Below, in pieces: positions 1 to 10,400 of a stretch of DNA of 64,000 nucleotides. The translations under genes and the position numbers were made by a program. This DNA is from CAIKAP01 sp964574605. GTDB lineage: Bacteria > Verrucomicrobiota > Verrucomicrobiia > Palsa-1439. The stretch spans positions 1 through 64,000 of the forward strand of contig CAZNOK010000001.1 in the NCBI GenBank assembly GCA_964574605.1, written 5' to 3'. Position 1 is the first letter of the stretch; each line of letters begins with the position of its first letter. The notes under the pieces were generated by a model, which saw only the letters and a program-made list of their open reading frames with translations, was not told the DNA's origin and made no database searches.

Positions 1-1
1 A

Positions 2-1000
2 CAGTTCCCGGAGTTGTTGCCGGAGCCGGTGGCGCGTCACATCCGGCAAGTCGGCGAGGATGCGATCTTCCGTCACCTTTGTCTGTCGCGCCAGCTCGAG
101 GAACTGGCGCGCGCGTTCGAGGCGGAACAGATTCCGATGCTGGTCTTGAAGGGGTTGCCGCTGGGCGTGTTGTTGTGCGGCTCGCCGTTGCTGCGCCAGA
201 CCGGCGATATTGACTTGATGGTGCGCCCGCAAGACGTGCGCCGGGCGTGGCGGATCCTCACGGGACAAGGATTGCAGCCCATGCGCGACTTGGACGACCG
301 GCAGCAGGAATCCTTGGTTCGGTTGGGATACGCATTCGATTTCTACGCGCCGCCGGGGAAGGGAAAGGCGATGGTGGATTTGCATTGGGGCGTTCAGCCG
401 TATCTCTGTCCGCTGGACGTGCGCAAGGCGTGGGCGCGCGCGCAAGATGTGACCGTGGAGAAACGAGCGTACCGGACCCTGTCGAACGAAGACTATCTGT
501 TGTTTCTGTGTTACCACCCTGTGAAACACGGTTACCGCGATCTGCGCGCGGTCTGTGATATTGCGGCGTTGTTGCGCAGCTCGAAGAAATTGGATTGGGA
601 TTACGTCCAGCAGGAGGCGGCGAAGGCGGGTTGTTGTCAAATGCTCCGGCTGGGAATTGGACTCGCGCACGCGCTTCTTGGCGCGCCGTTGCCCGCGACG
701 ATGCCGGATCACCCGAAGATCGGAAGACTGATATGCGCCGCGCGCGCGGGATTGTTCGGGCCGCGTCGCGCGTTTCGCGGCAGCCCGACGGGGTGGGGGG
801 TGCGGGTGTTGGACACGCTGCGCGGGAAGATGCTTTTTCTTTTGCGGAAGGTTCTGGTTCCGAATGAAGAGGAGGTTGCGCTGGCGTCGCTGCCCGCAGC
901 GTGGCGGTTTGCCTATTTTGGGCTGCGGTTCGTTCGGCTGCCATGGCGGTATGTCTGTATTGTGAAGAACAGCATTGCACAGCGCCGCCCGCCAGTGTAA
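2..1000 (+). CDS. Nucleotidyltransferase family protein (PF14907-like), 5' partial
   Basis: The N-terminal half carries the motif LKGLPLG followed by a Leu-rich stretch and GDIDLMV, the G-D-x-D signature of uncharacterised nucleotidyltransferases of the NTP_transf_5 type. In this family the two Asp residues are expected to bind metal. The frame is open from the first bases of the window (codons 2-13 encode QFPE), so the true start is probably upstream; TTG at 14 is the first in-window alternative. About 330 residues are visible. No signal peptide is seen. Members often sit in capsule, exopolysaccharide or peptide-modification loci, but the donor and acceptor cannot be told here. The next gene, a FecR-like protein, begins 29 bp downstream and may be co-transcribed. 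Confidence 0.7.
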   Translation, partial: QFPELLPEPVARHIRQVGEDAIFRHLCLSRQLEELARAFEAEQIPMLVLKGLPLGVLLCGSPLLRQTGDIDLMVRPQDVRRAWRILTGQGLQPMRDLDDRQQESLVRLGYAFDFYAPPGKGKAMVDLHWGVQPYLCPLDVRKAWARAQDVTVEKRAYRTLSNEDYLLFLCYHPVKHGYRDLRAVCDIAALLRSSKKLDWDYVQQEAAKAGCCQMLRLGIGLAHALLGAPLPATMPDHPKIGRLICAARAGLFGPRRAFRGSPTGWGVRVLDTLRGKMLFLLRKVLVPNEEEVALASLPAAWRFAYFGLRFVRLPWRYVCIVKNSIAQRRPPV

Positions 1001-1029
1001 AGTCAACTCCAACAACAGGAGAAGATACA

Positions 1030-1767
1030 ATGATTCTCAAACTGGTTTGGAAGCTTGCGATTGTCCTCGCCGTTTGCGGGGTGGCCAGCGTTGAGGCCGC
1101 GCCGCGCTTGGCCCGCGCCGTTGTCACCGGCATGACAGGCCCGGCCGATTATCAGGCGCAAGGTCAGGATTGGAAAAGCCTCTACCGCGGCGTCGCTTTG
1201 ACCGAGGGCGCGTCGGCGCGGACCAGCACGAATTCTGTCGCCGACTTTTCGCTGACGGCCGACGCGCGTCTGCGAATCACGCCCAAGACGATCATTCGTC
1301 TGGACCAGTTGCGTGAAGAGACCCAAGGACTTCCGGAACGGGGCAAGAAACCGGCTGCGCTCACCAACATCGAATTGGAACGCGGCAAGATCCTCGTGCA
1401 AACAGGGCCGCAGTCGGACAAATCATCGTTTACCGTGACCACGCGCAGTTGCCTGACGGAAGTGCGCGGCTTCGGCGCCTACAGCGTCTGGCTGCTCAAC
1501 AACCGCGCCTGCTGCCGCGTGATGGACCGGACGGTGACGCTGCTCATCCGTGGCCGCGCCGACCCGGTCGTGCTGCAGGCCGGCCAGCAACTCTGTGTGG
1601 AGTGCGACCCGCGCACCAATCAGGCCATTGACACGAACGTGAAACCCACGCCGATCATCGAGCCGGATCCGGATTGGAACCCGCCATTGACGCCTCCGCC
1701 GGGACCGCCGACAGGTCCGGAGATTCCGCCCGTGTACGAAATCAGCCCGGTTCTGCCCAAGAAGTAA
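1030..1767 (+). CDS. Secreted FecR-like domain protein
   Basis: A 245-aa protein with a Sec signal peptide (MILKLVWKLAIVLAVCGVASVEA) and a body matching the FecR/periplasmic beta-sandwich pattern: a segment on increased load or 'bling' (LTEGASARTSTNSVADFSL), then LRITPKTIIRLDQL, ELERGKILVQTG and an ostensibly surface TTRSCLTEVRG motif. The C-terminus is rich in proline (PPLTPPPGPPTGPEIPP), probably a linker or wall-spanning tail. ATG at 1030 was chosen because AGGAGA lies about 8 bases upstream and the signal peptide starts there; the open frame extends back to 901 inside the preceding gene. In the PVC group such free-standing FecR proteins are often exported and not tied to a sigma factor; no sigma factor is adjacent. 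A strong terminator follows. Confidence 0.72.
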   Translation: MILKLVWKLAIVLAVCGVASVEAAPRLARAVVTGMTGPADYQAQGQDWKSLYRGVALTEGASARTSTNSVADFSLTADARLRITPKTIIRLDQLREETQGLPERGKKPAALTNIELERGKILVQTGPQSDKSSFTVTTRSCLTEVRGFGAYSVWLLNNRACCRVMDRTVTLLIRGRADPVVLQAGQQLCVECDPRTNQAIDTNVKPTPIIEPDPDWNPPLTPPPGPPTGPEIPPVYEISPVLPKK

Positions 1768-1791
1768 TCTACAGCCCCATTCCGTCTGCGC

Positions 1792-1834
1792 ATTTGTCCG
1801 CCTTCCTCCCGGGGGAGGCGGACAAATTGTTTTT
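1792..1834 (+). terminator. Rho-independent terminator
   Basis: The arms ATTTGTCCGCC (1792-1802) and GGCGGACAAAT (1817-1827) are perfectly complementary. They enclose a short GC-rich loop and are followed by TGTTTTT. The element lies 25 bp after the FecR-like stop codon and 38 bp before the next start, so it should end the first transcription unit. Confidence 0.85.
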
Positions 1835-1871
1835 GCCTGTCGCGCATCACTTGCGCTAGAGTCCAGCCGCC

Positions 1872-2942
1872 ATGAGCGAACTCACTTCTGCCGAACGCGT
1901 CCGCCGCGTCCTCCGACGACAGGAACCCGACCGCATACCGCATTTCGAGTGGATCATTGATCGCAAAGTCCGCAACGCCATCCTCCCCGACAGCTCGATG
2001 GAGGAGTTCACCGTCCGCATGGGACTCGACGCCATCCTCGTTGGCCCCGACTACAAGAAGGAGAAGATTGCCCCGAACCGGATCCGCAACGAATGGGGTG
2101 CTATTCTCGAATACGGCGAGGAAGAATACGGCATGCCCATCGGTGGTCCGATCAAGACGCTCGACGACTTGAACTCATATCGTCCACCCGACCCGCTCGC
2201 GCCGGGCCGCTTCGCCAGCCTCGAACGCGTCGTCAAAACCTACAAAGGCAAACTCGCCATCGGCATTCACCTCAACGATGTCCTCTCCATTCCGCGCAAC
2301 CTCATGGGCTTCGAGTATCTCCTCGAAGCGTTCGCCGCCGAACCGGAACTCATTCGCGGTCTCGTCGAAATGTCCGTCGAGACCAACATCAAACTCGCGC
2401 AGGAAGCCGCACGACGCGGCACCGAGTTCGTCGTCACCGGCGACGACTACGCCTCGACCGAGTCGCCGTTCATGTCGCCGGCAATGTTCCGCGAGATGCT
2501 TTTCCCCGGGCTCAAACGCGTCATCGCAGGGTTCCACGATGCCGGGCTGATCCACATCAAGCACACCGACGGCAACATCCGGCCGCTGCTCGACATGATT
2601 CTCGATGCCGGTATTGATTGTCTCGACCCGATTGATCCGCTGGCCGGGCTCGACATCGGCGAGATGAAACAGAAGTACGGCCACCGGATCGCGCTGAAAG
2701 GCAACGTTGACTGCGCCCACACGATGACCAACGGCACCGAACGCCAAGTCGTTGACGAGACCCGCGAAGTCATCCGCAAAGCCGCCGCTGGTGGCGGACT
2801 CATCGTTTCATCGAGCAACAGCATCCACTCCGGTGTCAAGCCGGGCAATTACCTCGCGATGTGGAACGCCATCCGTACCTACGGCCAGTACCCGATCCAA
2901 TTGGACGGCTGGCAAGGTACCGGCGCACACGTCTCATTCTGA
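1872..2942 (+). CDS. Uroporphyrinogen decarboxylase (URO-D) family protein
   Basis: A 356-aa cytoplasmic TIM-barrel protein of the URO-D/MtaA/CmuA superfamily. It opens with TSAERVRRVLRRQEPDRIPHFEW, the usual family start, and includes TGDDYASTESPFMSPAMFREMLFPG and a late segment HTDGNIRPLLDMILDAGIDCLDPIDP, typical of the methyltransferase-like branch rather than HemE. In that branch members transfer methyl groups to or from corrinoids or act on unknown substrates. No other heme gene is present, and the following gene is a sugar kinase 3 bp downstream, so a role in carbohydrate or methylated-sugar metabolism is more likely than heme synthesis. The substrate is unknown. Confidence 0.8.
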   Translation: MSELTSAERVRRVLRRQEPDRIPHFEWIIDRKVRNAILPDSSMEEFTVRMGLDAILVGPDYKKEKIAPNRIRNEWGAILEYGEEEYGMPIGGPIKTLDDLNSYRPPDPLAPGRFASLERVVKTYKGKLAIGIHLNDVLSIPRNLMGFEYLLEAFAAEPELIRGLVEMSVETNIKLAQEAARRGTEFVVTGDDYASTESPFMSPAMFREMLFPGLKRVIAGFHDAGLIHIKHTDGNIRPLLDMILDAGIDCLDPIDPLAGLDIGEMKQKYGHRIALKGNVDCAHTMTNGTERQVVDETREVIRKAAAGGGLIVSSSNSIHSGVKPGNYLAMWNAIRTYGQYPIQLDGWQGTGAHVSF

Positions 2943-2945
2943 GCC

Positions 2946-4469
2946 ATGAATTACCTCGTTGGCATTGATCTTGGTTCGACCAGCCTGAAAGTGGTCATCT
3001 TCGACACCGATGGTCGCGTCGTGTCGGCCGCGAACCGCCCGACGGAGTTGTTTCATCCGTACCCGGAACATCCACCGTGGGCAACGTGGGACCCGCAACA
3101 AATCTGGAACGGCGTGTGCGAAGCTTGTTGTGAAGCGGTCGCGCATCTCGACGACATGAAGAGTATCCGCGCCGTTGCCGTCACGGGCATGGGCATGGAC
3201 GGCGTGCCGATAGATAAGGACGGCAAGTGGCTTTACCCGTTCATCAGTTGGCATTGTCCGCGCACTGCGCCGCAGCATCAATGGTGGCTGGAGCACATCA
3301 GCGCGGCGAAACAATTCTCGATCACCGGCAATCCGGTCTGGACGATCAACACCGCGTTGCGCCTGCTGTGGATGCGCGAGCACGAACCGGCCATCCTCGA
3401 CAAGACCGATAAATGGCTCCTCATCGAGGACTTCCTCAACTTCCAACTCTGCGGCGAACGCGCGACCGATTACTCGATGGCGTCGAACACGCTGCTCTTT
3501 GACCAGCGCACGCGCACATACTCCGACGAGTTGCTGAAACTCTCCGGCATCGAGCGCCGGTTGCTTTGCGAGCCGAGGCCGAGCGGCACGTTGCTCGGCA
3601 AAGTCCATCAAGCTGCCGCCGATGTCACTGGCTTGCCGGTCGGCACACCGGTTGTGCTTGGCGGACACGATTTTCTTTGCGGCTGTCTGCCCGTTGGCGC
3701 GTTCAAACCCGGTGTCGTGCTCGATGTGACCGGCACGTGGGAAATCATCGTGACGGCGACGTCACAACCGATTCTCACCGATGCCGCGCGCGAGATGGGA
3801 CTGTGGATTGACTCGCACGTCGCGCGCGACTTGTATGCTGCGATGGGGTCCGCCGTGGCCGCTGACATGCTGGAGTGGTTCCGTCGGAACTTCGGATTCG
3901 AGGAGGCGCAGAAGGCAGCGACCGAAGGCGGCGTGGATTGGGATTACCTGATGGCCGCTGCTGCTGCCGTGCCGGCAGGTTGCGATGGCGTGGTGTTTCT
4001 CCCGCACATGTCCGGCAGCACGATGCCGGTGATTGATCCGCAGTCGCGCGGCGCGTTTGTCGGGCTGCGCAACACGGCGACGAAAGGCCACTTGCTCCGC
4101 GCGGTTGTCGAGGGTCTCAACTACCAGTTCCTCCAGATTCTCGCCAGCTTGGACAAAGGTCTCGGTGCGCGCTGCGACAAACTCGTCGCCGTGGGCGGCG
4201 GCACGAAGAACCAATTCTGGATGCAGAACCGGGCCGACATGCTCGGCCAGCCGTTCGAGGTTCCCGAAGTCGAGGAAGCGACGCCGCTCGGCGCGGCGAT
4301 TCTCGCCGGCATCGGCGTCGGCATTTACCGGGATGAAAAGGAGGCGTTCGAACGCGTGTACCGTGCCGGGCGCGTGTTCGAGCCGAACCGCGCGTTGACT
4401 GCCGAGTATGCCGAGCGGTTCAAGGTGTTCGAGCGACTGTACCCGGCGTTGCGGTCGCTGCGTTTGTAG
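2946..4469 (+). CDS. FGGY-family carbohydrate kinase
   Basis: A 507-aa protein of the FGGY family (xylulose, gluconate, glycerol, fucose kinases). The N-terminal ATPase domain begins GIDLGSTSLKVVIFD; the middle holds GGHDFLCG, and the C-terminal domain has AVGGGTKNQFWMQNRADMLGQPFEVPE plus EATPLGAAILAG, the adenosine-binding region. Length is normal. It starts 3 bp after the URO-D gene stop and ends 4 bp before the giant secreted protein, so the three form one transcription unit. Closest by feel to xylulokinase/L-fuculokinase-like members; the exact sugar cannot be read from sequence alone. Confidence 0.88.
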   Translation: MNYLVGIDLGSTSLKVVIFDTDGRVVSAANRPTELFHPYPEHPPWATWDPQQIWNGVCEACCEAVAHLDDMKSIRAVAVTGMGMDGVPIDKDGKWLYPFISWHCPRTAPQHQWWLEHISAAKQFSITGNPVWTINTALRLLWMREHEPAILDKTDKWLLIEDFLNFQLCGERATDYSMASNTLLFDQRTRTYSDELLKLSGIERRLLCEPRPSGTLLGKVHQAAADVTGLPVGTPVVLGGHDFLCGCLPVGAFKPGVVLDVTGTWEIIVTATSQPILTDAAREMGLWIDSHVARDLYAAMGSAVAADMLEWFRRNFGFEEAQKAATEGGVDWDYLMAAAAAVPAGCDGVVFLPHMSGSTMPVIDPQSRGAFVGLRNTATKGHLLRAVVEGLNYQFLQILASLDKGLGARCDKLVAVGGGTKNQFWMQNRADMLGQPFEVPEVEEATPLGAAILAGIGVGIYRDEKEAFERVYRAGRVFEPNRALTAEYAERFKVFERLYPALRSLRL

Positions 4470-4473
4470 GTTC

Positions 4474-7400
4474 ATGAGTGTGAAACCACGATGGCTGGTG
4501 GTTGTGATGTTGTTGCTGGTTTCCGTGGTTGCTGTTCGGGAGCAGGTGACGCACGACAACCAGATTGTCTGCTCGTCTCCTTCTGTCGTCAACGTTCTGC
4601 CCTCAACGCCAACAAATGTCATCACCGAGCCGGCACAAGCGCCGACGAATGCAGCGTTCGGGCAATTTCAAGAGTGGATGCGAAGCTACGTTGCGGCGCC
4701 CGCAAATGAGCGCGCGGCGCTGGAGGCGGAAGGCGTGCGGTTGGCCCGCGAGCGGCGCGCGGAATTCAAGACGTTGATCCGGCAAAACCCGCGCGAGGCG
4801 TTGCACCGGGCGGTGCCGATGACGGTGCGGCAACAGTTGCCGGAGCAGGTTTTGAGCGAGCTTGAGCAACGCGTGAACCGGCGCGCGGATCTTCGCGTGT
4901 ATCATGGCGACCCGCTGCCGGGGGAAACGATTCCCAAGGACTGGATCGTTTATCGCGTCGCGGCGTTCGCTGACGGCACGGCGCTCGTCGTCAACGTGTA
5001 TGGCCGACGCGCGCAGGACATGTTCGGCGCGCGCAACGATTCCCTCAACGGCGTCGCGGTGGACAATCAGTTCGCTGTCAGCGATTCGCCGGTGCGCGTT
5101 CTGGAGGCGGGCGAGAGACCGGATCCCGCGAAGCCGGTCATCACCGTCAGTCCGGTGTCGGGACGACAATTGACCGCCTCGGACGCGGTGGCGGTCGAGA
5201 TACCGGAGGCGGTGGTTTATCTCGACGACGCTCAAGCCGTCGAGACCTTCATCACATATCTTTACGCCGAAGGCGGCACGGGCGGGCCGGTCCCGATCAG
5301 CGGCATCCTGCCGGCGGCGCCGACGCCGGCTATCGGGGTGTTGAAGGTGCTCTTCATCCCCATGACGTTCGCGGACCAGAACGCGACGCCTACTACGGAA
5401 TCGAAGTGCTACGAGATCATGCGCGAGGTGGCGGATTTTTATGCGAAGTCCTCCTATGGCAAACTCACCACGCTGACCACGGTGTCGCCGCCGGTCAAGC
5501 TGCCGCACAATGAAGCCTGGTATGTGCAGAAGGACACCTCCAACGGCGGCCCGATTAACGGCCTCGGCTTGGAGCACGAGCACGCGAGGGAAGAAGCCAA
5601 GAAGATGGGCTTCGACTTCAACGATTACCAGTGCACGGTGGTGCGTCTCAGCGGCGGACCGCGCGCCGTCGGCGGCTGGGGCGGCGGCAGTTCGGTCTGG
5701 GTTTACGGCGACGGCGTCGGCACCTGCGCGCATGAGATCGGGCACTCGCTCGGTTTGGGCCACGCGAATTATTGGGACACCGCCGGCACCAGCGCCATCG
5801 GGGCGGGGGCAAACGCAGAGTATGGCGATGTCTATGATGTGATGGGCAGCGGCGGCGTGCCCACGGATCAGTTCAACCCGCAGTCCAAAACCCAGATCAA
5901 GTGGTTGCCAACCGAGTATGTCTCCGAAATCACGAAGAGCGGCGCCTATCGCATCCACGCCTTCGACCAGCCAATGCTCGATCCGTCCAATCGTTACGCT
6001 CTCAAGATCGTGAAGGACGCGCAACGCACCTACTGGGGCGAGGTACGGCAGAATTACAACGGCAGTTCGTCGCGTCCGTGGGCTGACAAAGGTATGTTGC
6101 TCGGCTGGCGTTTCCCGAACGGCGGCGGCAACAATCTTCAACTCATTGACACGACGCCCGGCTCGCCCTACGGCAAGGACGATGCCGCCATTTCAATGGG
6201 CTGCACGTTCTCGGACTTCGAGAGCGGCATCCACATCACCACCGTCAATGTCGTCACCAATCCGCCAAAGTATGCGGACGTCGTGGTGAACCTCGGCCAG
6301 TTCCCCGGCAACCGGCCTCCGACGCTGGCGTTGGGCGCGTCCGCCAACGTGGTGCCGACGGGCGCAACGGTGACCTTCACTGCGACGGCCAGCGATCCCG
6401 ATGGCGACACGCTCGCGTATTCCTGGCAACATTTCGGCGACACCTCGCTCAAGCTTGTTTCGCCCAACTCCAACGTCATCACGCGCACCTTCAGCACGGC
6501 AGGCAGTTACGTCGTGGCCTGCACCGTTTCGGACATGAAAGGCGGCAGCACCACGCGCCAGCAGCTCATCACCGTCGGCAACGGCAACAACCGCTACACC
6601 ATCTCCGGCCGCGTCACGGTCGGCGGCGTCGGCCTCGCCAACGTCATCGTCAACGCCAACGGCGGCTCCAACGGCGTGCTCACCGACAACGACGGCTACT
6701 ACGTCCTGCCGAACTTGACCGCCACCACCTACACGATGACGCCGCTGTTGTACGGCTACACGTTCAGCGAGCTTTTCAACAACAACGTCACCGTCGGGCC
6801 GAACTTCACCGGCGCGGACTTCGAAGCGGAGGCGACCCCGGTGGTCACTATTGCGGCCACGGTGCCGGACGCGAGCGAGACAGGTCCGACTGCAGGCCGT
6901 TTCACCATCACGCGCACGGGCGACGCCAGCCAGTCGCTCGACGTGTATGTCAATGCCGCGCAAGGAACCGCGACAAAGACCAACGACTACACTTTCTCGC
7001 CGGATTACGTGAGCGCAAGCCAGGGGTTCTGCACGTTCACCATCCCGGCAGACCAGGCTTCACTGGACGTGGTGGTGATCCCGGTGGACGAGGCCACCGC
7101 CGAAGGGCCGGAGACGGTCATCCTCCAACTCGGCCCCGGCAACAACTACGTCGTCGGCACCGCCAGCAGCGCGATGGTGACCATTGCCGACAACGACACG
7201 ACGCTGCCCAAGGTCGCGCTTGCGAGGACCGACGAGAGAACCGTCGAAGGTTCCGGCCAGCCCGCGCGCGTGACGTTCACGCGGACCGGGGCGACGACGA
7301 ATTCGCTGACGGTAAACTACACCGTCGGCGGCACGGCCACGCCAGGCAGCGATTACACGGCGCTTCCCGGCAACGTCGTGATTCCCGCCGGTGCGGCTTC

Positions 7401-10400
7401 GGCGGTCGTCGAGGTGAACACGGTTGACGACAGCGCGCCGGAGCCGGTGGAAACAGTCATCATCACCACCGCGTCCAACGCTTCGTATCTGATCGAGCCG
7501 ACTGCGGCGACGGCAACGTTGTCCATCGTGGATGATGATGTGCAGATGGTCACCGTGACCGCCACCGACAGCAGCGCGAGGGAGGTGGACTTGACGGTGC
7601 CCGGCGCGCAACCGGACACAGGCACGTTTCTCATCAGCCGGACGGGCGATACCAGCCAGCCGTTGTTGGTGTATTACGCGCTCAGCGGTCCCACCACCGG
7701 CGCGATGGCGTTGCACGGCGTGGACTACGAAGCGTTGGCCGGCTCGGTGGTCATTCCCGCCGGCGCGTCCAGCGCGACCGTGACGATTCTGCCGCGTTAC
7801 GACAACTTGGGCGAGGGCCGCGAATACGTGACGCTGCAACTCGGCGCCGGGCCCACCGATTACCGGCTGGGCACAAATAACAGCGCCACCGTCACCATTG
7901 ACGATGCCGCCACCGATGCGCCCTACGTCGAGGTCATCGGCACCGCCAATCCTTCCGAGCCGAGCACCGCCGGCAACTTCCGTTTCTCCGTGAAAGGCTC
8001 CGGCACCAGCACGGTCACGGTCAACTACGCTGTCAGCGGCACCGCGACCGCCGGCGCCGACTACACCATCGCCGGTCTTGACACCAACACACTCACCGGC
8101 TCGATCAAGATTGTGCTCAACAACAGCACCGTCGTCAGCAACCGCACCGTCACCACGATCAACGACGCGCTGGCGGAGGATCTCGAGACGATCACGCTGA
8201 CCATCTCCTCCAACACAGCCTATCAAACCTTCGCGCCAAGCAGTTCCGCCACGCTCTGGATGCGCGATGACGAACAACCGACGGTTTATGTGGACGCGCA
8301 TTCCACCAGCTATCCGCCCTCGATGACAGAGAACGGGAGCGCCGCGAGTTTCTACATCTCGCGCACCGGAAGCACGACGAACTCGCTCACGGTCAACTTC
8401 ACGCTGAGCGGCACCGCCAGCAACGGCGTGGACTACAGCATCGTCGGCAGCAGCGTCATCATCCCCGCCGGCGCTTCCGGCGCAGACGTGACCATCACGC
8501 CCATCAACGATACCTCTTTCGAGGGCACGGAGACCATCATCCTCACGCTCGATCCCGGCGCGTATGGACGCGGCCCGTCCGCGACGATGTATCTCACCGA
8601 CAACGAGACCAGCGCCCAACTGGTTTCCTTCACCAGCGCCGGCGCGTCCGGGCTGGAGAGTGTCGGCAGCGTGAATATTCCTGTTGCGCTCACCAGCGCC
8701 GCCACAACACCGGTGACGGTGGAATACTTGGTGTCCAGCGGCGCGCGTTCGTCCACCACGATCACGACCAATGCCATCACACTGCCGTACTGGGTGCGCG
8801 TGGCGCGCAACGGTTCGTCATTCAGCAGCTTCATCTCCACCGACGGCGTGACATGGACGAACCGCGGCAGCACGCAGACCATCAGCATGTCGAACGCGAG
8901 TTATTTCGCCGGCATCGCCGTCGCCTCCGCCACCAACGGCATCACCTGCACCGCCACGGTTGACAATGTGAGCATCACGGGTCTCGACCTCGGCGGCAGC
9001 TTGGGTACGATCACCAACCTCGACATCGGCTCGCCGTCGCCCGCCGGCAGCCATTCGGAAACCGGCGGCGTTTACACAATCACAGTGGGCGGTCCCGATA
9101 TTTCCTCCACAGGCACCCTTGATGCCTTTCGTTACGTCTATTTTCCGATCGGGAATTCCAGCAACTGCACGCTCACCGCGCGGGTGTTTTCCATGTCGGG
9201 CGGCAATACCAACTCGAAAGCCGGCGTGATGTTCCGCGAGACCACCGCGAACAATGCCCGGCATTTCAGCGCCACCGCCGCCAGGAACGGCAGAACGCGT
9301 GTGATTTACCGCGCCACCGCAGGCGGCTCGGCTGCCAACAGCACTTCGACCGCCATCGTGCGGCCTTACTGGTTGCGTCTCCAGCGCGCGGGCGATCTCT
9401 TCACCGCGTTTGCCTCGCCGGACGGGGCAGCGTGGACGCAGATTAGCACCCAGACGATGGCGCTCTCCACCGAGGTGTTCGCTGGTCTGGCCGTGTCCGC
9501 GAAGAGCGACGGCTTGCTGAGCACGGCGACCTTCGACAACGTCACGCTCACCGGCTCGCCGACGTTGGAAGGGCGAACCGTCGGTTTCGTCAACGCGCAG
9601 GGCACCGACAGCGTGACAAGCGGCGTCTATACCGTCATCGGCTCCGGCGCGGGCATCACCGGCACGGAGGACGAATGCCACTTCGTCGCCGCGACCGTGA
9701 CCGGTGATTTCACGCTCACGGCCCGCGTGCTCACGCAAGCCGGCGGCGCCGCTGCCGCGCAAGCCGGTGTCATGGCGCGCGAGACTCCGAGCTATCGTGC
9801 GCGCAGCATTTATTTGGGGTCGGTTGCGAACGCGGGCGTGGAGTTCATCTATCGCAATAGCACGGTGACGACCGCCTTCGGTGTAGGCGTGGATTACACG
9901 TTGGCCGCCGGCACGCTCGCTTTCAACCCGGGCAATTCCGTGCAGTACATCCCGTTGACCATTAACAACGACACCACGCAGGAGTGGGATGAGCAGATCA
10001 TGGTGATCCTGCGCAACGCTTACGGCGCGCGACTCGGCGCGTTGACGAACTTCACTTTCACCGTGATAGATGACGACCAGCCTCCCGCGCTGCCATCGGT
10101 GGGGTTCAGCGCCACCAACACCGTTGCCGCCGAAAACTCCGGCATGGCCAACGTACTCGTGGCGTTGAGCGCGCCGTCCGCGTCCACCGTCACGGTGGAT
10201 TATGCGGTCAGCGGCGGCACGGCCACGCCGGGCGCGGATTTCAATCTGCCGGCCGGCACGCTCACGTTTGCACCGGGCGAAACGGTTCAGAGCATCGGCG
10301 TCACGTTATTGGACGATACAACAATCGAGACGAACGAAACCGTCGTCATCAGTCTCTCCACTCCTTCCGGCGCGGTGCTCGGCAGCCTCAACCAGCACAC

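Noticed and set aside
258..1133. Long minus-strand open frame opposite the nucleotidyltransferase
   Set aside because: Low-complexity Arg/Pro/Ser-rich translation with no domain, entirely antisense to two convincing genes; typical shadow in GC-rich DNA.
1872..2942. HemE uroporphyrinogen decarboxylase
   Set aside because: Motifs fit the methyltransferase-like branch, and no heme genes are near.
4603..6141. 512-codon minus-strand open frame, and others at 6193-9762 and 10714-12936
   Set aside because: They are antisense to the giant secreted protein; their His/Arg/Gly-rich translation reflects its codon bias and shows no domain.
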